Assembly: GCF_001641125.1 (NCBI RefSeq)
Contig: NZ_LWLP01000001.1
Location: 3,785,828-3,849,827 of the forward strand
Direction: 5' to 3'
DNA: 64,000 bases
Source: Arthrobacter sp. OY3WO11
Lineage (GTDB): Bacteria; Actinomycetota; Actinomycetes; Actinomycetales; Micrococcaceae
The notes under the pieces were generated by a model. The model searched no databases. It was given only the letters and a program-made list of their open reading frames with translations, and had not been told where the DNA came from. Made by a program: the position numbers and the translations under genes. Within the stretch, counting starts at the first letter, position 1. Each line of letters begins with the position of its first letter. Below are positions 33,811 to 41,723 of this stretch, in pieces.

Positions 33811-34701
33811 ATGAGGCAGCAACCACGGGCGCAAGCCGAACCCGGTGCACCGGGCCCAGGAAAGATGAGCCCGGCACAGACGGGCAAAGAACAGCCGGAC
33901 ACAGCTCAGCCGGGCCCGGCGTCACTTGTATTGATCCCCTCAGCCCTTGTCTCGGCGTCGGGCTTCCTGCTGTTTGCCCGGGAGGACCGCCTCTCCGGGT
34001 TCCTCCTCCTGGCCGCCGCGCTGGTCATGGCCGGTTTCATCAGCAGGCGCCTCCTGGTCGACCTGGCCCTGATCGCCGTGGGCCTGACGGCCATGAGCTT
34101 GGTCCCCATCACCACGGACATCAGCACCGAGCACATGCTGGTCATGGGAACCGCCATGATCCTCGCCGTCGGGATTCCGTATTCGGTCTCAAGGTTCGTC
34201 ACCAAGGACCACGCCATCCGCTTCCCCATCAGGACGGGGCAGCCGTGGACGCGCGCCGAAAAGTGGTACCTGCCTGCCGTCCTGGTGATCGGGTATGCGC
34301 TGATGCCGGTGTACATGATCCGGACCGGCGTCTACACCAACTGGCCGGCTGTCAGCGACCCGGACGGCATCGCACGGCTCTTCCTCGGCACCAACGTGCT
34401 GGGAATCTGGGACGAACTCTTCTTCATCTGCACCGCCTTCACGCTGCTGCGCCGCCACCTGCCGGACTGGCAGGCCAACCTGCTGCAGGCGGTCCTGTTC
34501 ACGTCCTTCCTTTGGGAGCTCGGCTTCCATTCCTGGGCGCCCTTCTTCATCTTCCCCTTCGCCCTGCTGCAGGCCCGCCTGTTCACGGTCACAAAGTCGC
34601 TGTCCTACATTGTCAGTGTCCATCTGCTGTTCGACTTCGTGCTGTTCCTGGTCCTGATCCATGCCCACAACCGCGAGTGGATCGACATTTTCCTGTACTG
34701 A
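33811..34701 (+). CDS. CPBP-like polytopic membrane protein with degenerate protease motifs
   Basis: The 296-residue protein has a polar N-terminus of about 40 residues and about eight membrane helices. The C-terminal half resembles CPBP (CAAX-protease-like) proteins: WDELFF (family: EE-x3-R), FLWELGFHS (F-x3-H) and HLLFDF (H-x3-N). The first motif has Asp-Glu in place of Glu-Glu and no Arg, so protease activity is doubtful. The ATG at 33811 follows AAAGG. Confidence 0.7.
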   Translation: MRQQPRAQAEPGAPGPGKMSPAQTGKEQPDTAQPGPASLVLIPSALVSASGFLLFAREDRLSGFLLLAAALVMAGFISRRLLVDLALIAVGLTAMSLVPITTDISTEHMLVMGTAMILAVGIPYSVSRFVTKDHAIRFPIRTGQPWTRAEKWYLPAVLVIGYALMPVYMIRTGVYTNWPAVSDPDGIARLFLGTNVLGIWDELFFICTAFTLLRRHLPDWQANLLQAVLFTSFLWELGFHSWAPFFIFPFALLQARLFTVTKSLSYIVSVHLLFDFVLFLVLIHAHNREWIDIFLY

Positions 34702-34730
34702 AACCTGCAGCATGAAAGCGAACCACCATC

Positions 34731-35765
34731 ATGGATGCTCCCGCCGGCGGCAACGCCCGTTTTGATATAGCTACCCTGCCGTTGCCGGTTATCCAGGCGC
34801 CGATGGCGGGAGGGCCGTCCACGCCGGAGCTGGCAGCGGCGGTGAGCTCCCGGGGAGGACTGGGATTCCTGGCCGCCGGTTACAAGGCCGCGGCGGCGGT
34901 GAAGTCGGAGATCGAGGCAACGCGGCGGCTGACCGGAGCCCCCATTGGCGTCAATGTCTTCGTCCCGCAACCCTCGGCGATCAGTCCCGGGGCGCTGGAA
35001 CGGTACGCCCTCTCCCTGGCTCCGGACGCAGAACGTTTGGGCGTTGCCCTGGGGGATCCGCGCCATGACGACGACTGGGACAACAAGATCGACGTCCTGC
35101 TGGAGCAGGTCCCCGAGGCAGTTTCCTTCACCTTCGACGTGCCGGAACCCGCTGTCATCGCCGCACTGCAACAACGGGGCGCGTGCGTCATCGGGACGGT
35201 CACGTCGCGGCCTGAAGCCGTGCGCGCCCTGGAAGCAGGCGTTGATGCGCTGTGCGTCCAGGGACCGGAAGCGGGAGGACACCGCGGCACCTTTGACACA
35301 GCGCGACGCCCGGAGGGTGAATCCCTACACGGCCTGCTTGAAGAATTGGCGGACCTCGGAGTGCCGCTGATAGCGGCCGGCGGGATCGCCACGGGCGCTG
35401 ATGTCCGGGCTGCCCTCGCCCGCGGAGCTGTGGCTGTCCAGGCGGGCACGGCGTTCCTCCGCGCTGACGAGGCCGGCACCAAGCCTGCCCACAGGCGGGC
35501 CCTGTCCGCGGGACGCTTCACCACCACTGCGGTCACGCGGGCCTTCTCGGGGCGGAACGCCCGCGGACTTTACAACGAATTCATGCGCCGCCACGATGAC
35601 GAGGCCCCCGACGGCTACCCGGAGATCCACCACCTCACCACTCCCCTGCGCGCAGCAGCAGCCGCTGCCGGGGACGCGGACTGGATGAACCTGTGGGCCG
35701 GAACCGGTTTCCAGCGGACGACGGCGGGCCCCGCCTCGGCCATACTGGCCTCCCTCCAGCCGTAG
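34731..35765 (+). CDS. Nitronate monooxygenase-like FMN protein
   Basis: The 344-residue protein has the family text LPVIQAPMAGGPSTPELAAA near the N-terminus, GVNVFVPQP, GTVTSRPEA, VQGPEAGGHRGTF (with the active-site His) and IAAGGIATGADVRAAL. Members oxidise nitronates or reduce quinones with FMN. It is 29 bp after the CPBP-like gene and may be co-transcribed. Confidence 0.9.
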   Translation: MDAPAGGNARFDIATLPLPVIQAPMAGGPSTPELAAAVSSRGGLGFLAAGYKAAAAVKSEIEATRRLTGAPIGVNVFVPQPSAISPGALERYALSLAPDAERLGVALGDPRHDDDWDNKIDVLLEQVPEAVSFTFDVPEPAVIAALQQRGACVIGTVTSRPEAVRALEAGVDALCVQGPEAGGHRGTFDTARRPEGESLHGLLEELADLGVPLIAAGGIATGADVRAALARGAVAVQAGTAFLRADEAGTKPAHRRALSAGRFTTTAVTRAFSGRNARGLYNEFMRRHDDEAPDGYPEIHHLTTPLRAAAAAAGDADWMNLWAGTGFQRTTAGPASAILASLQP

Positions 35766-35786
35766 CCCGAGGGAGTCAGGCCTGCC

Positions 35787-35966
35787 CTATTCCTCGCCCG
35801 TGTCCTGCGCTTCCAGGAACCTGTCCATGGCTTCGCAGGCCCGTGTCCAGCGGGCATGCAGGGCGTGCCGGCTCAACGGTTCGGACATGCCGTTGAGCAC
35901 TTTCTCGATGGCATCAGATGCGGCGTCCCGGGCCCGGTCCTGCGCCGCCGGGGTGTAGTAGTTCAT
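35787..35966 (-). CDS. Small protein of 59 residues, unknown function
   Basis: A short frame reads MNYYTPAAQDRARDAASDAI at its start and continues as charged amphipathic helices ending EAQDTGEE. It is on the opposite strand to the nitronate monooxygenase gene and its stop is 21 bp from that gene's stop. The composition is protein-like (Ala, Arg, Asp, Glu) and unlike the Gly/Pro/Arg-rich shadow frames. The ribosome site is weak. No family known. Confidence 0.5.
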   Translation of the reverse strand: MNYYTPAAQDRARDAASDAIEKVLNGMSEPLSRHALHARWTRACEAMDRFLEAQDTGEE

Positions 35967-36020
35967 GCCGGTTATTCGTTACGCCCGCAGCAGCGGATGG
36001 CGGGAATACCCGTCCACGCA

Positions 36021-36059
36021 CGACGGCGGCCGGCCCCTTCACGGGACCGGCCGCCGTCG
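36021..36059 (-). terminator. Hairpin terminator of the alcohol dehydrogenase gene
   Basis: Arms 36021-36033 and 36047-36059 form a perfect 13-bp stem with a 13-nt loop, 14 bp after the minus-strand stop at 36074. The arm contains CGACGGCGG. Confidence 0.75.
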
Positions 36060-36073
36060 AACGCGCTGTGTTG

Positions 36074-37114
36074 CTAGAGGGTGGAAGTGTCGATCACGAA
36101 GCGGTAGCGGACGTCCGAGGCGAGGACGCGCTCATAGGCCTCGTTGATCTTCTCTGCGGGGATGACCTCGATCTCAGCACCGATGCCGTGCTCGGCGCAG
36201 AAGTCCAGCATCTCCTGCGTTTCGCGGATGCCGCCGATCATGGAACCGGCGAAGGAACGGCGCCCGCCGATCAGCGCGAACGCGTTGACGGGGAGCGGTT
36301 CGGCGGGGGCGCCAACGTTCACCAGGGCACCGTCGAGCTTCAGCAGCTGCAGGTAGGAGCTGATGTCGATCGAGGCGCTCACGGTGTTGATGATCAGGTC
36401 GAACGTCCCGGCGAGGTCGCTGAAGGTGTTCTCGTCGCTGGTGGCGTAGTAGTGGTCTGCGCCGAGCTTCAGGCCGTCTTCCTGCTTCTTGAGCGACTGG
36501 GACAGCACGGTGACCTCGGCGCCCATGGCGTGGGCAATCTTGACAGCCATGTGGCCGAGCCCGCCGAGGCCGACGACGGCAACGTTCTTGCCGGGTCCGG
36601 CGCCCCAGTGGTGCAGCGGGGAGAAGGTGGTGATGCCGGCGCACAGCAGCGGAGCGGCGACGTCGAGCTCGAGTCCTTCGGGGATCCGGACCACGAAGTC
36701 TTCGGTCACCACAACGTGGGTGGAGTAGCCGCCCTGGGTGATGGTGCCGTCGCGGTCAACGGCACCGTAGGTGCCCACGTTGCCCTTGAGGCAGTACTGC
36801 TCCTCGCCCTTCAGGCAGTTCTCGCACTCTTTGCAGGAGTTGACCATGCAGCCGACGCCGACGCGGTCGCCCACGGCGTGCCTGGTCACCTCGGAGCCCA
36901 CCTGGGTGACGACGCCGGCGATCTCGTGGCCGGGAACCAGCGGGTACTGCTGGGGGCCCCAGTCGCCGCGGACCGTGTGGATGTCCGAGTGGCAGATGCC
37001 GGCGAACTTGATGTCGATCAGGACATCGTGGGGGCCGACTTCGCGGCGTTCGATGGTGGTGGGAATGAGGTCCTCAGTGGAGGACGGGGATGCATAGGCC
37101 TTGACGGTAGTCAT
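36074..37114 (-). CDS. Zinc-dependent NAD(P) alcohol dehydrogenase, YahK/cinnamyl type
   Basis: The 346-residue medium-chain dehydrogenase has catalytic-zinc ligands in CHSDIHTVRGDWG and PLVPGHEIAGVV, four structural-zinc cysteines (NSCKECENCLKGEEQYC) and a Rossmann GLGGLGHMAVK. It reduces or oxidises aldehydes/alcohols with NADP(H); E. coli YahK is a broad aldehyde reductase. It is not obviously in an operon. Confidence 0.92.
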   Translation of the reverse strand: MTTVKAYASPSSTEDLIPTTIERREVGPHDVLIDIKFAGICHSDIHTVRGDWGPQQYPLVPGHEIAGVVTQVGSEVTRHAVGDRVGVGCMVNSCKECENCLKGEEQYCLKGNVGTYGAVDRDGTITQGGYSTHVVVTEDFVVRIPEGLELDVAAPLLCAGITTFSPLHHWGAGPGKNVAVVGLGGLGHMAVKIAHAMGAEVTVLSQSLKKQEDGLKLGADHYYATSDENTFSDLAGTFDLIINTVSASIDISSYLQLLKLDGALVNVGAPAEPLPVNAFALIGGRRSFAGSMIGGIRETQEMLDFCAEHGIGAEIEVIPAEKINEAYERVLASDVRYRFVIDTSTL

Positions 37115-37226
37115 GGGTCTCCTGGGGTTCTGTTGGGGGTTATTGAAATGCTACAGGGGCTGAGTTCCGTCAAACCGGATACAGCGGCCCTTAGCGGTGG
37201 CCCTGTTGTAACTGGTTCTGGCAGTC

Positions 37227-37634
37227 CTACCCTTGGCGACCCTCGTACTGGGCGTCAGTGATGTGCTCAGCCCAGAGGGTGGTGGCTGCGGGGTCGTCGT
37301 CGTTTTCGAGGATGGCCAGGTGTTCCATGAAGGTGCCCTGGGCCGAAGCATGCCAATGCTCTTCGCCCGGCGGAGCGTAGAGGGTCTGGCCGGGGTGGAC
37401 GTCGATGATGTTGCCGTCGCGGGTTCCGAAGCGTGCAACGCCGGAGGTCACATGCAGGTACTGGCCGCGGGCGTGCGAGTGCCAAGCCGTGCGGGCTCCC
37501 GGCGCGAAGCGCACCTTGGCAACAACAGCGCGCTGCTCCGGCCCGTGAGGGAGGGCGATCATGTCAACCCAGACATCGCCGGCGAACTGCTCGGGCGGGT
37601 TCTTGAGGGTTTCGCGGACAGGCTCGATGTTCAT
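37227..37634 (-). CDS. Cupin domain protein
   Basis: The 135-residue product has a single cupin barrel with metal ligands in GARTAWHSHARGQYLHVTSG and PGEEHWHAS, resembling the carboxymuconolactone/quercetinase-type small cupins annotated as (R)-mandelonitrile lyase-like. AAAGGAAA precedes the ATG at 37634; a longer frame to 37670 lacks a site. It is divergent from an XRE regulator, which may control it. Confidence 0.87.
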   Translation of the reverse strand: MNIEPVRETLKNPPEQFAGDVWVDMIALPHGPEQRAVVAKVRFAPGARTAWHSHARGQYLHVTSGVARFGTRDGNIIDVHPGQTLYAPPGEEHWHASAQGTFMEHLAILENDDDPAATTLWAEHITDAQYEGRQG

Positions 37635-37762
37635 GGGGTTTCCTTTCGAACGTGAACTACCCTCCATCAAACCGGCTGTCCGTGAAGGTAGCGAGGGCCC
37701 TGCTGAACCGGGTTTTGGCAGTCCCTCCTTTGGGCGCAGGGATTCGTCGTAACGTGTCCTGT

Positions 37763-38647
37763 ATGGATAACCGAGCCGAGGTACGGCAGTTCCTCTCCAC
37801 GCGCCGGGGGCGCATCACTCCGGAACAGGCGGGCATTGAACCGTACGGCGGGCGGCGGCGCGTGCCCGGACTGCGCCGGGAGGAAGTTGCCCGGCTCGCC
37901 GGGGTCAGCGTGGACTACTACACGCGGCTGGAACGCGGGAACCTCTCGGGTGTTTCGGAAAGCGTCCTGGACGCGATCGCAGGTGCGCTGGAGCTGGACC
38001 GCGCCGAACATGACCACCTGTACGACCTCGCCAGGACCGCCAATATGTCCGGCCGGAAGCGTGCCGCCGCCCCTGCACCGTCAGGCGTGCGGCCCGAACT
38101 GCGGTACCTCCTGGACACCATCACCGGGGCACCGGCCTTCATCGGGAACAACAGGCTGGACATCGTGGCCGCCAACACGCTGGGCTACGCCTTGTACTCA
38201 GACATGTACCGGGGGCCCGCCCGCCCGGCCAACCATTCACGGTTTATCTTCCTGGACCCCAGGGCGCACAACTTCTACACGGACTGGGAGAGGGCGGCGA
38301 GCACCAACGTGGCCATCCTGCGGCGCGAGGCCGGCCGCAACCCGCATGACAAGGGCATTGCGGAACTCATTGGCGAGCTGTCCATGCGCAGCGACGAGTT
38401 CCGCACCCGCTGGGCCGCCCATAACGTGCGGCGGCACTATGCCGGGACCAAATTTTTCCAGCACCCGGTGGTGGGGCTGCTGGAATTGAACTACCAGGTC
38501 CTGGGCCTGGAAGAGGACCCCGGGCACTCGCTCACCGTGTACCCGGCCACGCCCGGCAGCCCATCTGAGGAAGCCCTGAAGCTTCTCGCGTCCTGGGCGG
38601 TGACGGAAAACATCGCGGAACTGGCCCAGGCGAACGCGCGGAGCTAG
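37763..38647 (+). CDS. XRE family regulator with MmyB-like ligand domain
   Basis: The 294-residue protein has an N-terminal helix-turn-helix (GLRREEVARLAGVSVDYYTR, about residue 35) and a MmyB-like ligand domain (RYLLDTITGAPAFIGNNR, about residue 112). It faces the cupin gene across 128 bp and is a reasonable regulator of it. The ATG at 37763 begins the conserved text; the frame extends upstream into the intergenic region. It shares a 4-bp stop overlap with the convergent VOC gene. Confidence 0.87.
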   Translation: MDNRAEVRQFLSTRRGRITPEQAGIEPYGGRRRVPGLRREEVARLAGVSVDYYTRLERGNLSGVSESVLDAIAGALELDRAEHDHLYDLARTANMSGRKRAAAPAPSGVRPELRYLLDTITGAPAFIGNNRLDIVAANTLGYALYSDMYRGPARPANHSRFIFLDPRAHNFYTDWERAASTNVAILRREAGRNPHDKGIAELIGELSMRSDEFRTRWAAHNVRRHYAGTKFFQHPVVGLLELNYQVLGLEEDPGHSLTVYPATPGSPSEEALKLLASWAVTENIAELAQANARS

Positions 38648-39081
38648 GCGGGCGTTTCCTCTTGGGCCGGTTCCGCCGGATCAAGCACGGATTCATAGCC
38701 AATGAGCCAGTGGAGGCCGTGCTGGTCGATCACCTGGCCGTCCGATGCGCCCCAGGGCTTGGGACCGAGCGGGTCCACCACCCGGCCGTCCACGGCAAGT
38801 TTGTCGAACCACCCGTGGAGGACCTTCGGCTCGGCGGTGCCCAGCAGCGAGAGCATGACCCCTTGAAGGCGGACGCTGTTCTGCCCTTCTGCCGCGTCCG
38901 AACCCGCCACGGCAACCACACCCTTGAGCACTCCATGGGCTATTGCGTCCGGTGGCCCGTCCGTGCGCCCGAACTCCTCATAGCTGTGCAGGAAAAGTTC
39001 CCCGCCGAAGACGTCCGCGTAGAAACTCAAGGCTTCACGGGCTGTGCCGGGAAAGCTGACATAGATCTGGGGTGCCGTCAT
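38644..39081 (-). CDS. VOC family protein, PhnB-like
   Basis: The 145-residue protein has the PhnB/glyoxalase pattern IYVSFPGTAREALSFYADVFGG near the start and the paired beta-alpha-beta units of the vicinal-oxygen-chelate fold (LHGWFDKLAVDG, DQHGLHWLIGYE). The function of such single-domain proteins is generally unknown. Confidence 0.85.
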   Translation of the reverse strand: MTAPQIYVSFPGTAREALSFYADVFGGELFLHSYEEFGRTDGPPDAIAHGVLKGVVAVAGSDAAEGQNSVRLQGVMLSLLGTAEPKVLHGWFDKLAVDGRVVDPLGPKPWGASDGQVIDQHGLHWLIGYESVLDPAEPAQEETPA

Positions 39082-39165
39082 TCGCCCAGCATACAGACGG
39101 CAAGCTGGGCATATGGGGACGACTGCCGGCTGCAGAGCAGGCTGGCTGGGTTGGCGCGCCGGTGC

Positions 39166-39963
39166 TTAGCTGCCCTCCCGCCGCCAGCGGTAGGGCGTCG
39201 TGGTGGAGACCTTGACCAGCCCGGAGCGCTCCAGGATGGGCCTGGAGAACTCGGTTGAATCGCTGTGGATGAGCGTTTTGCCCAGGCCGAGGGCCGACTG
39301 TGCCCGGCGGGCGGTCAAAGCCCTATAGATCCCGCGGCCGCGCCATTCCGGGCGCGTGGCGCCGCCCCAGATCCCGGCGAAGGCGGTGCCCTCCACCGGT
39401 TCAAGGCGGCCGGCACTGACAATCCGGCCGTCCGCCTCGGCCACCCACAGCTGCATCCCGTCACCCAGTGAAAGCCGGTTCAGCAGGGCATCGGCCATCC
39501 CATCGGACACCGGATCGCCAAAGACTTCATCCTGCATGGCGGTCATCGCCCGGACGTCCGGCTCATCCACCACCTGACGCACCACCACCCCATCGGGGAG
39601 CGGCACGGGCACGCTGAGCGCCTGCGTGCCTCCGATCATGATGGATTCCGGCGAATCAGGGACAAAGCCGTGGGCCAGCAGCCCCTCATGCAGCCCGGGG
39701 GCGTGGTCATGGCTGCGCGTCTTCCATTCAACCCGGGTGATCCCGGGATCAGCCAGGAAGTAGTCCACCGCCTCCCGGACCAGCCGGCGGATGGCATCAG
39801 AGCCGGCATCCCCAAGATCCCGGTAGGTCACAAAGCCGCGGCCGTCCCGGAATGCCGCCAGGTGCAACGGTCCGTGCCTTTTCACTGCGACGGCGCCGGG
39901 TGTCTCGGCATCCGTGCGCAGCTGTTCATCGTAGGCAGCCAGGAACCGTGCGGATTCACTCAT
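39166..39963 (-). CDS. GNAT family N-acetyltransferase
   Basis: The 265-residue protein has a C-terminal GNAT domain (GIWGGATRPEWRGRGIYRALTARRAQ, acetyl-CoA loop RGRGIY) and an N-terminal half that looks like a second, degenerate GNAT lobe. Its ATG overlaps the DUF817 stop by 4 bp, which implies translational coupling to a membrane protein of unknown function. Acceptor unknown. Confidence 0.85.
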   Translation of the reverse strand: MSESARFLAAYDEQLRTDAETPGAVAVKRHGPLHLAAFRDGRGFVTYRDLGDAGSDAIRRLVREAVDYFLADPGITRVEWKTRSHDHAPGLHEGLLAHGFVPDSPESIMIGGTQALSVPVPLPDGVVVRQVVDEPDVRAMTAMQDEVFGDPVSDGMADALLNRLSLGDGMQLWVAEADGRIVSAGRLEPVEGTAFAGIWGGATRPEWRGRGIYRALTARRAQSALGLGKTLIHSDSTEFSRPILERSGLVKVSTTTPYRWRREGS

Positions 39964-40877
39964 TCCGCGAGCTTCCTGGTGACCGCCGGGATGGTGTGCT
40001 TGGCCGGCGCGGACCCGTCCTGGGTTGCCTCCGCAGGCGGCTGCGGTTTGTAGACCCAGGCCACCAGGACAACTGAAATAATCATCAGCAGGAACCAGGC
40101 CACGAGCTTCTCCAACCCAACGGGCTGCCAGCCGTCCACCTGGCTGGGATACAGCCAGGCGCCGGACCAGGTGGCGATGTTCTCGGCCACCCAGATGAAC
40201 AGCGCCACCAGCAGGAATGCGATCAGCAGCGGCATCCTGTGGCGCTTCCGGAACACCCGGAAATGCATCACGCACCGGCCAAAGACGATCACGACGGCGG
40301 CGAGCAGCGCCCAGCGTGCGTCCCAGATGTAGTGGTGGCTGAAAAAGTTGACGTAGATGGCCCCAGCCACGGCCGCCGTAATCCAGCGCCGCGGATAGCG
40401 GGCGAACCTCAGGTCGAAGAGCCGGTAGACACGGACCATGTAGGACCCGACGGCCGCGTACATGAAGCCGCTGAAGAGCGGGACCGCCCCGATCCGCAGA
40501 AAGCCCTCGGCCTCGTAGGACCAGGAGCCGGCGTCGGTCTTGAAAAGCTCCATCACCGTTCCCACCAGGTGGAACAGGATGATGACCCGCAGCTCCTTCA
40601 GGGTTTCCAGCCTGAACGCGACCATGAGGACCTGGATCAGCACGGCGGCGAGGGTCAGGAAGTCGTTCCTTGCCAGTCCGGCCCCGTCCGGGTACCAGAG
40701 CCGGGCTGCCATCAGCACCGCGAGCAGGGCGGCGCCAAAGATGCACGCCCAACCCTGCTTCAGGCCGAAGACCACGAATTCGGTGAGCTTTGGCCGGACG
40801 CGGCTGGCAGGGGCGCTGGCCAGGAAACGGCGCGCCCGCTCGTCAAGCCGCGCCTCCAGCGGAGTGGAGCTAAGCAC
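39960..40877 (-). CDS. DUF817 membrane protein
   Basis: The 305-residue protein has eight or nine membrane helices and the DUF817 features TEFVVFGLKQGWACIFGA near residue 31 and FFSHHYIWDARW in the second half. The family has no known role. It starts with GTG inside the end of the MpaB-like gene (8-bp overlap) and overlaps the GNAT gene at its other end, so three genes are translated as a chain. Confidence 0.87.
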   Translation of the reverse strand: MLSSTPLEARLDERARRFLASAPASRVRPKLTEFVVFGLKQGWACIFGAALLAVLMAARLWYPDGAGLARNDFLTLAAVLIQVLMVAFRLETLKELRVIILFHLVGTVMELFKTDAGSWSYEAEGFLRIGAVPLFSGFMYAAVGSYMVRVYRLFDLRFARYPRRWITAAVAGAIYVNFFSHHYIWDARWALLAAVVIVFGRCVMHFRVFRKRHRMPLLIAFLLVALFIWVAENIATWSGAWLYPSQVDGWQPVGLEKLVAWFLLMIISVVLVAWVYKPQPPAEATQDGSAPAKHTIPAVTRKLAE

Positions 40878-41670
40878 TCACGTGCCCTGCCCGGCGGGAG
40901 AAAGTATCCAGCTCCGAGAGGCAGTAGTTCTTGAACCAGTGCCGGAGGGGCTGCGGCAGCCTGGGGTAGGCCACGGCGAGGGCTTTCATGGTGCGGTGGA
41001 ACCGGCGCTCGTGGCGCCCGCTCCACGGCAGGCCGAAGTCATTGCGCAGCTGGTCCGGGAGGAGGCCGGCCGTCAGGAACCTGGCGAACGGCATGATGGT
41101 GCGGTACCAGAGTGCTGCATGCTGCGGATACAGGAGTCCGCGGCCCACACGGACGGCAGCGTCGCTTGCACGGAGGCCGGCCATGCGTGCGTCATAGTAC
41201 CGGCCGAACGCGTCACGGTCCTTCGGCCACATGTCCGGCGGCAGCTGCAGGGCTGTGCCCAGCTTCGCGTAGTCCCGGTACATGGCGTCTGCGGACTCGT
41301 CGTCGAGCGGGCCGTAGATTTTCTCGATGATGACCAGGGCAGTGTCGTAAAGCGTTGCCGTGACCCACAGCTGCAGCTCGGGGTCGTAGGCGTTGTACCC
41401 GGGCGTTTCGTGATCGGCATCCCGGCGGACGGGGACGTGGGCGCGGTTCACCCTGCGCCGGACCTCTTTGACCTGCTCGTCAGTCCCGTAGGTGACGGCA
41501 TACACGTAGGTCAGGGTGCCTTTGAGCCTGTTGATGGGGCGGTCCGTGAAGGTGCTGTGCTCTGCGACGCCGCGGCCAACACCGGGATCTGCAAGCTGCA
41601 GCAGAATGGCCCGTCCCGCTCCCGCGAGCAGGATGACCTCCGCGTTCAAGTCCGCAAGTTCCCGCGCCAT
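40870..41670 (-). CDS. Oxygenase MpaB family protein (DUF2236)
   Basis: The 266-residue protein has DUF2236 text: LLQLADPGVGRGVAEHSTF, LTYVYAVTYGTDEQ and RVNRAHVPVR, with His residues likely to bind haem as in fungal MpaB and bacterial latex-clearing protein. Those enzymes cleave isoprenoid double bonds; bacterial DUF2236 substrates are unknown. Gene order with DUF817 downstream and an ABC exporter upstream (53-bp gap) suggests one operon. Confidence 0.88.
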   Translation of the reverse strand: MARELADLNAEVILLAGAGRAILLQLADPGVGRGVAEHSTFTDRPINRLKGTLTYVYAVTYGTDEQVKEVRRRVNRAHVPVRRDADHETPGYNAYDPELQLWVTATLYDTALVIIEKIYGPLDDESADAMYRDYAKLGTALQLPPDMWPKDRDAFGRYYDARMAGLRASDAAVRVGRGLLYPQHAALWYRTIMPFARFLTAGLLPDQLRNDFGLPWSGRHERRFHRTMKALAVAYPRLPQPLRHWFKNYCLSELDTFSRRAGHVSA

Positions 41671-41723
41671 TCCCTCAGGGTACCGGAGGGGGGGAAGGGA
41701 TGGAGCCGGCCTGGGAAGCCTCC

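Noticed and set aside
35918..37261. 447-codon frame on the plus strand
   Set aside because: Shadow of the alcohol dehydrogenase gene on the other strand; no ribosome site and no recognisable domain.
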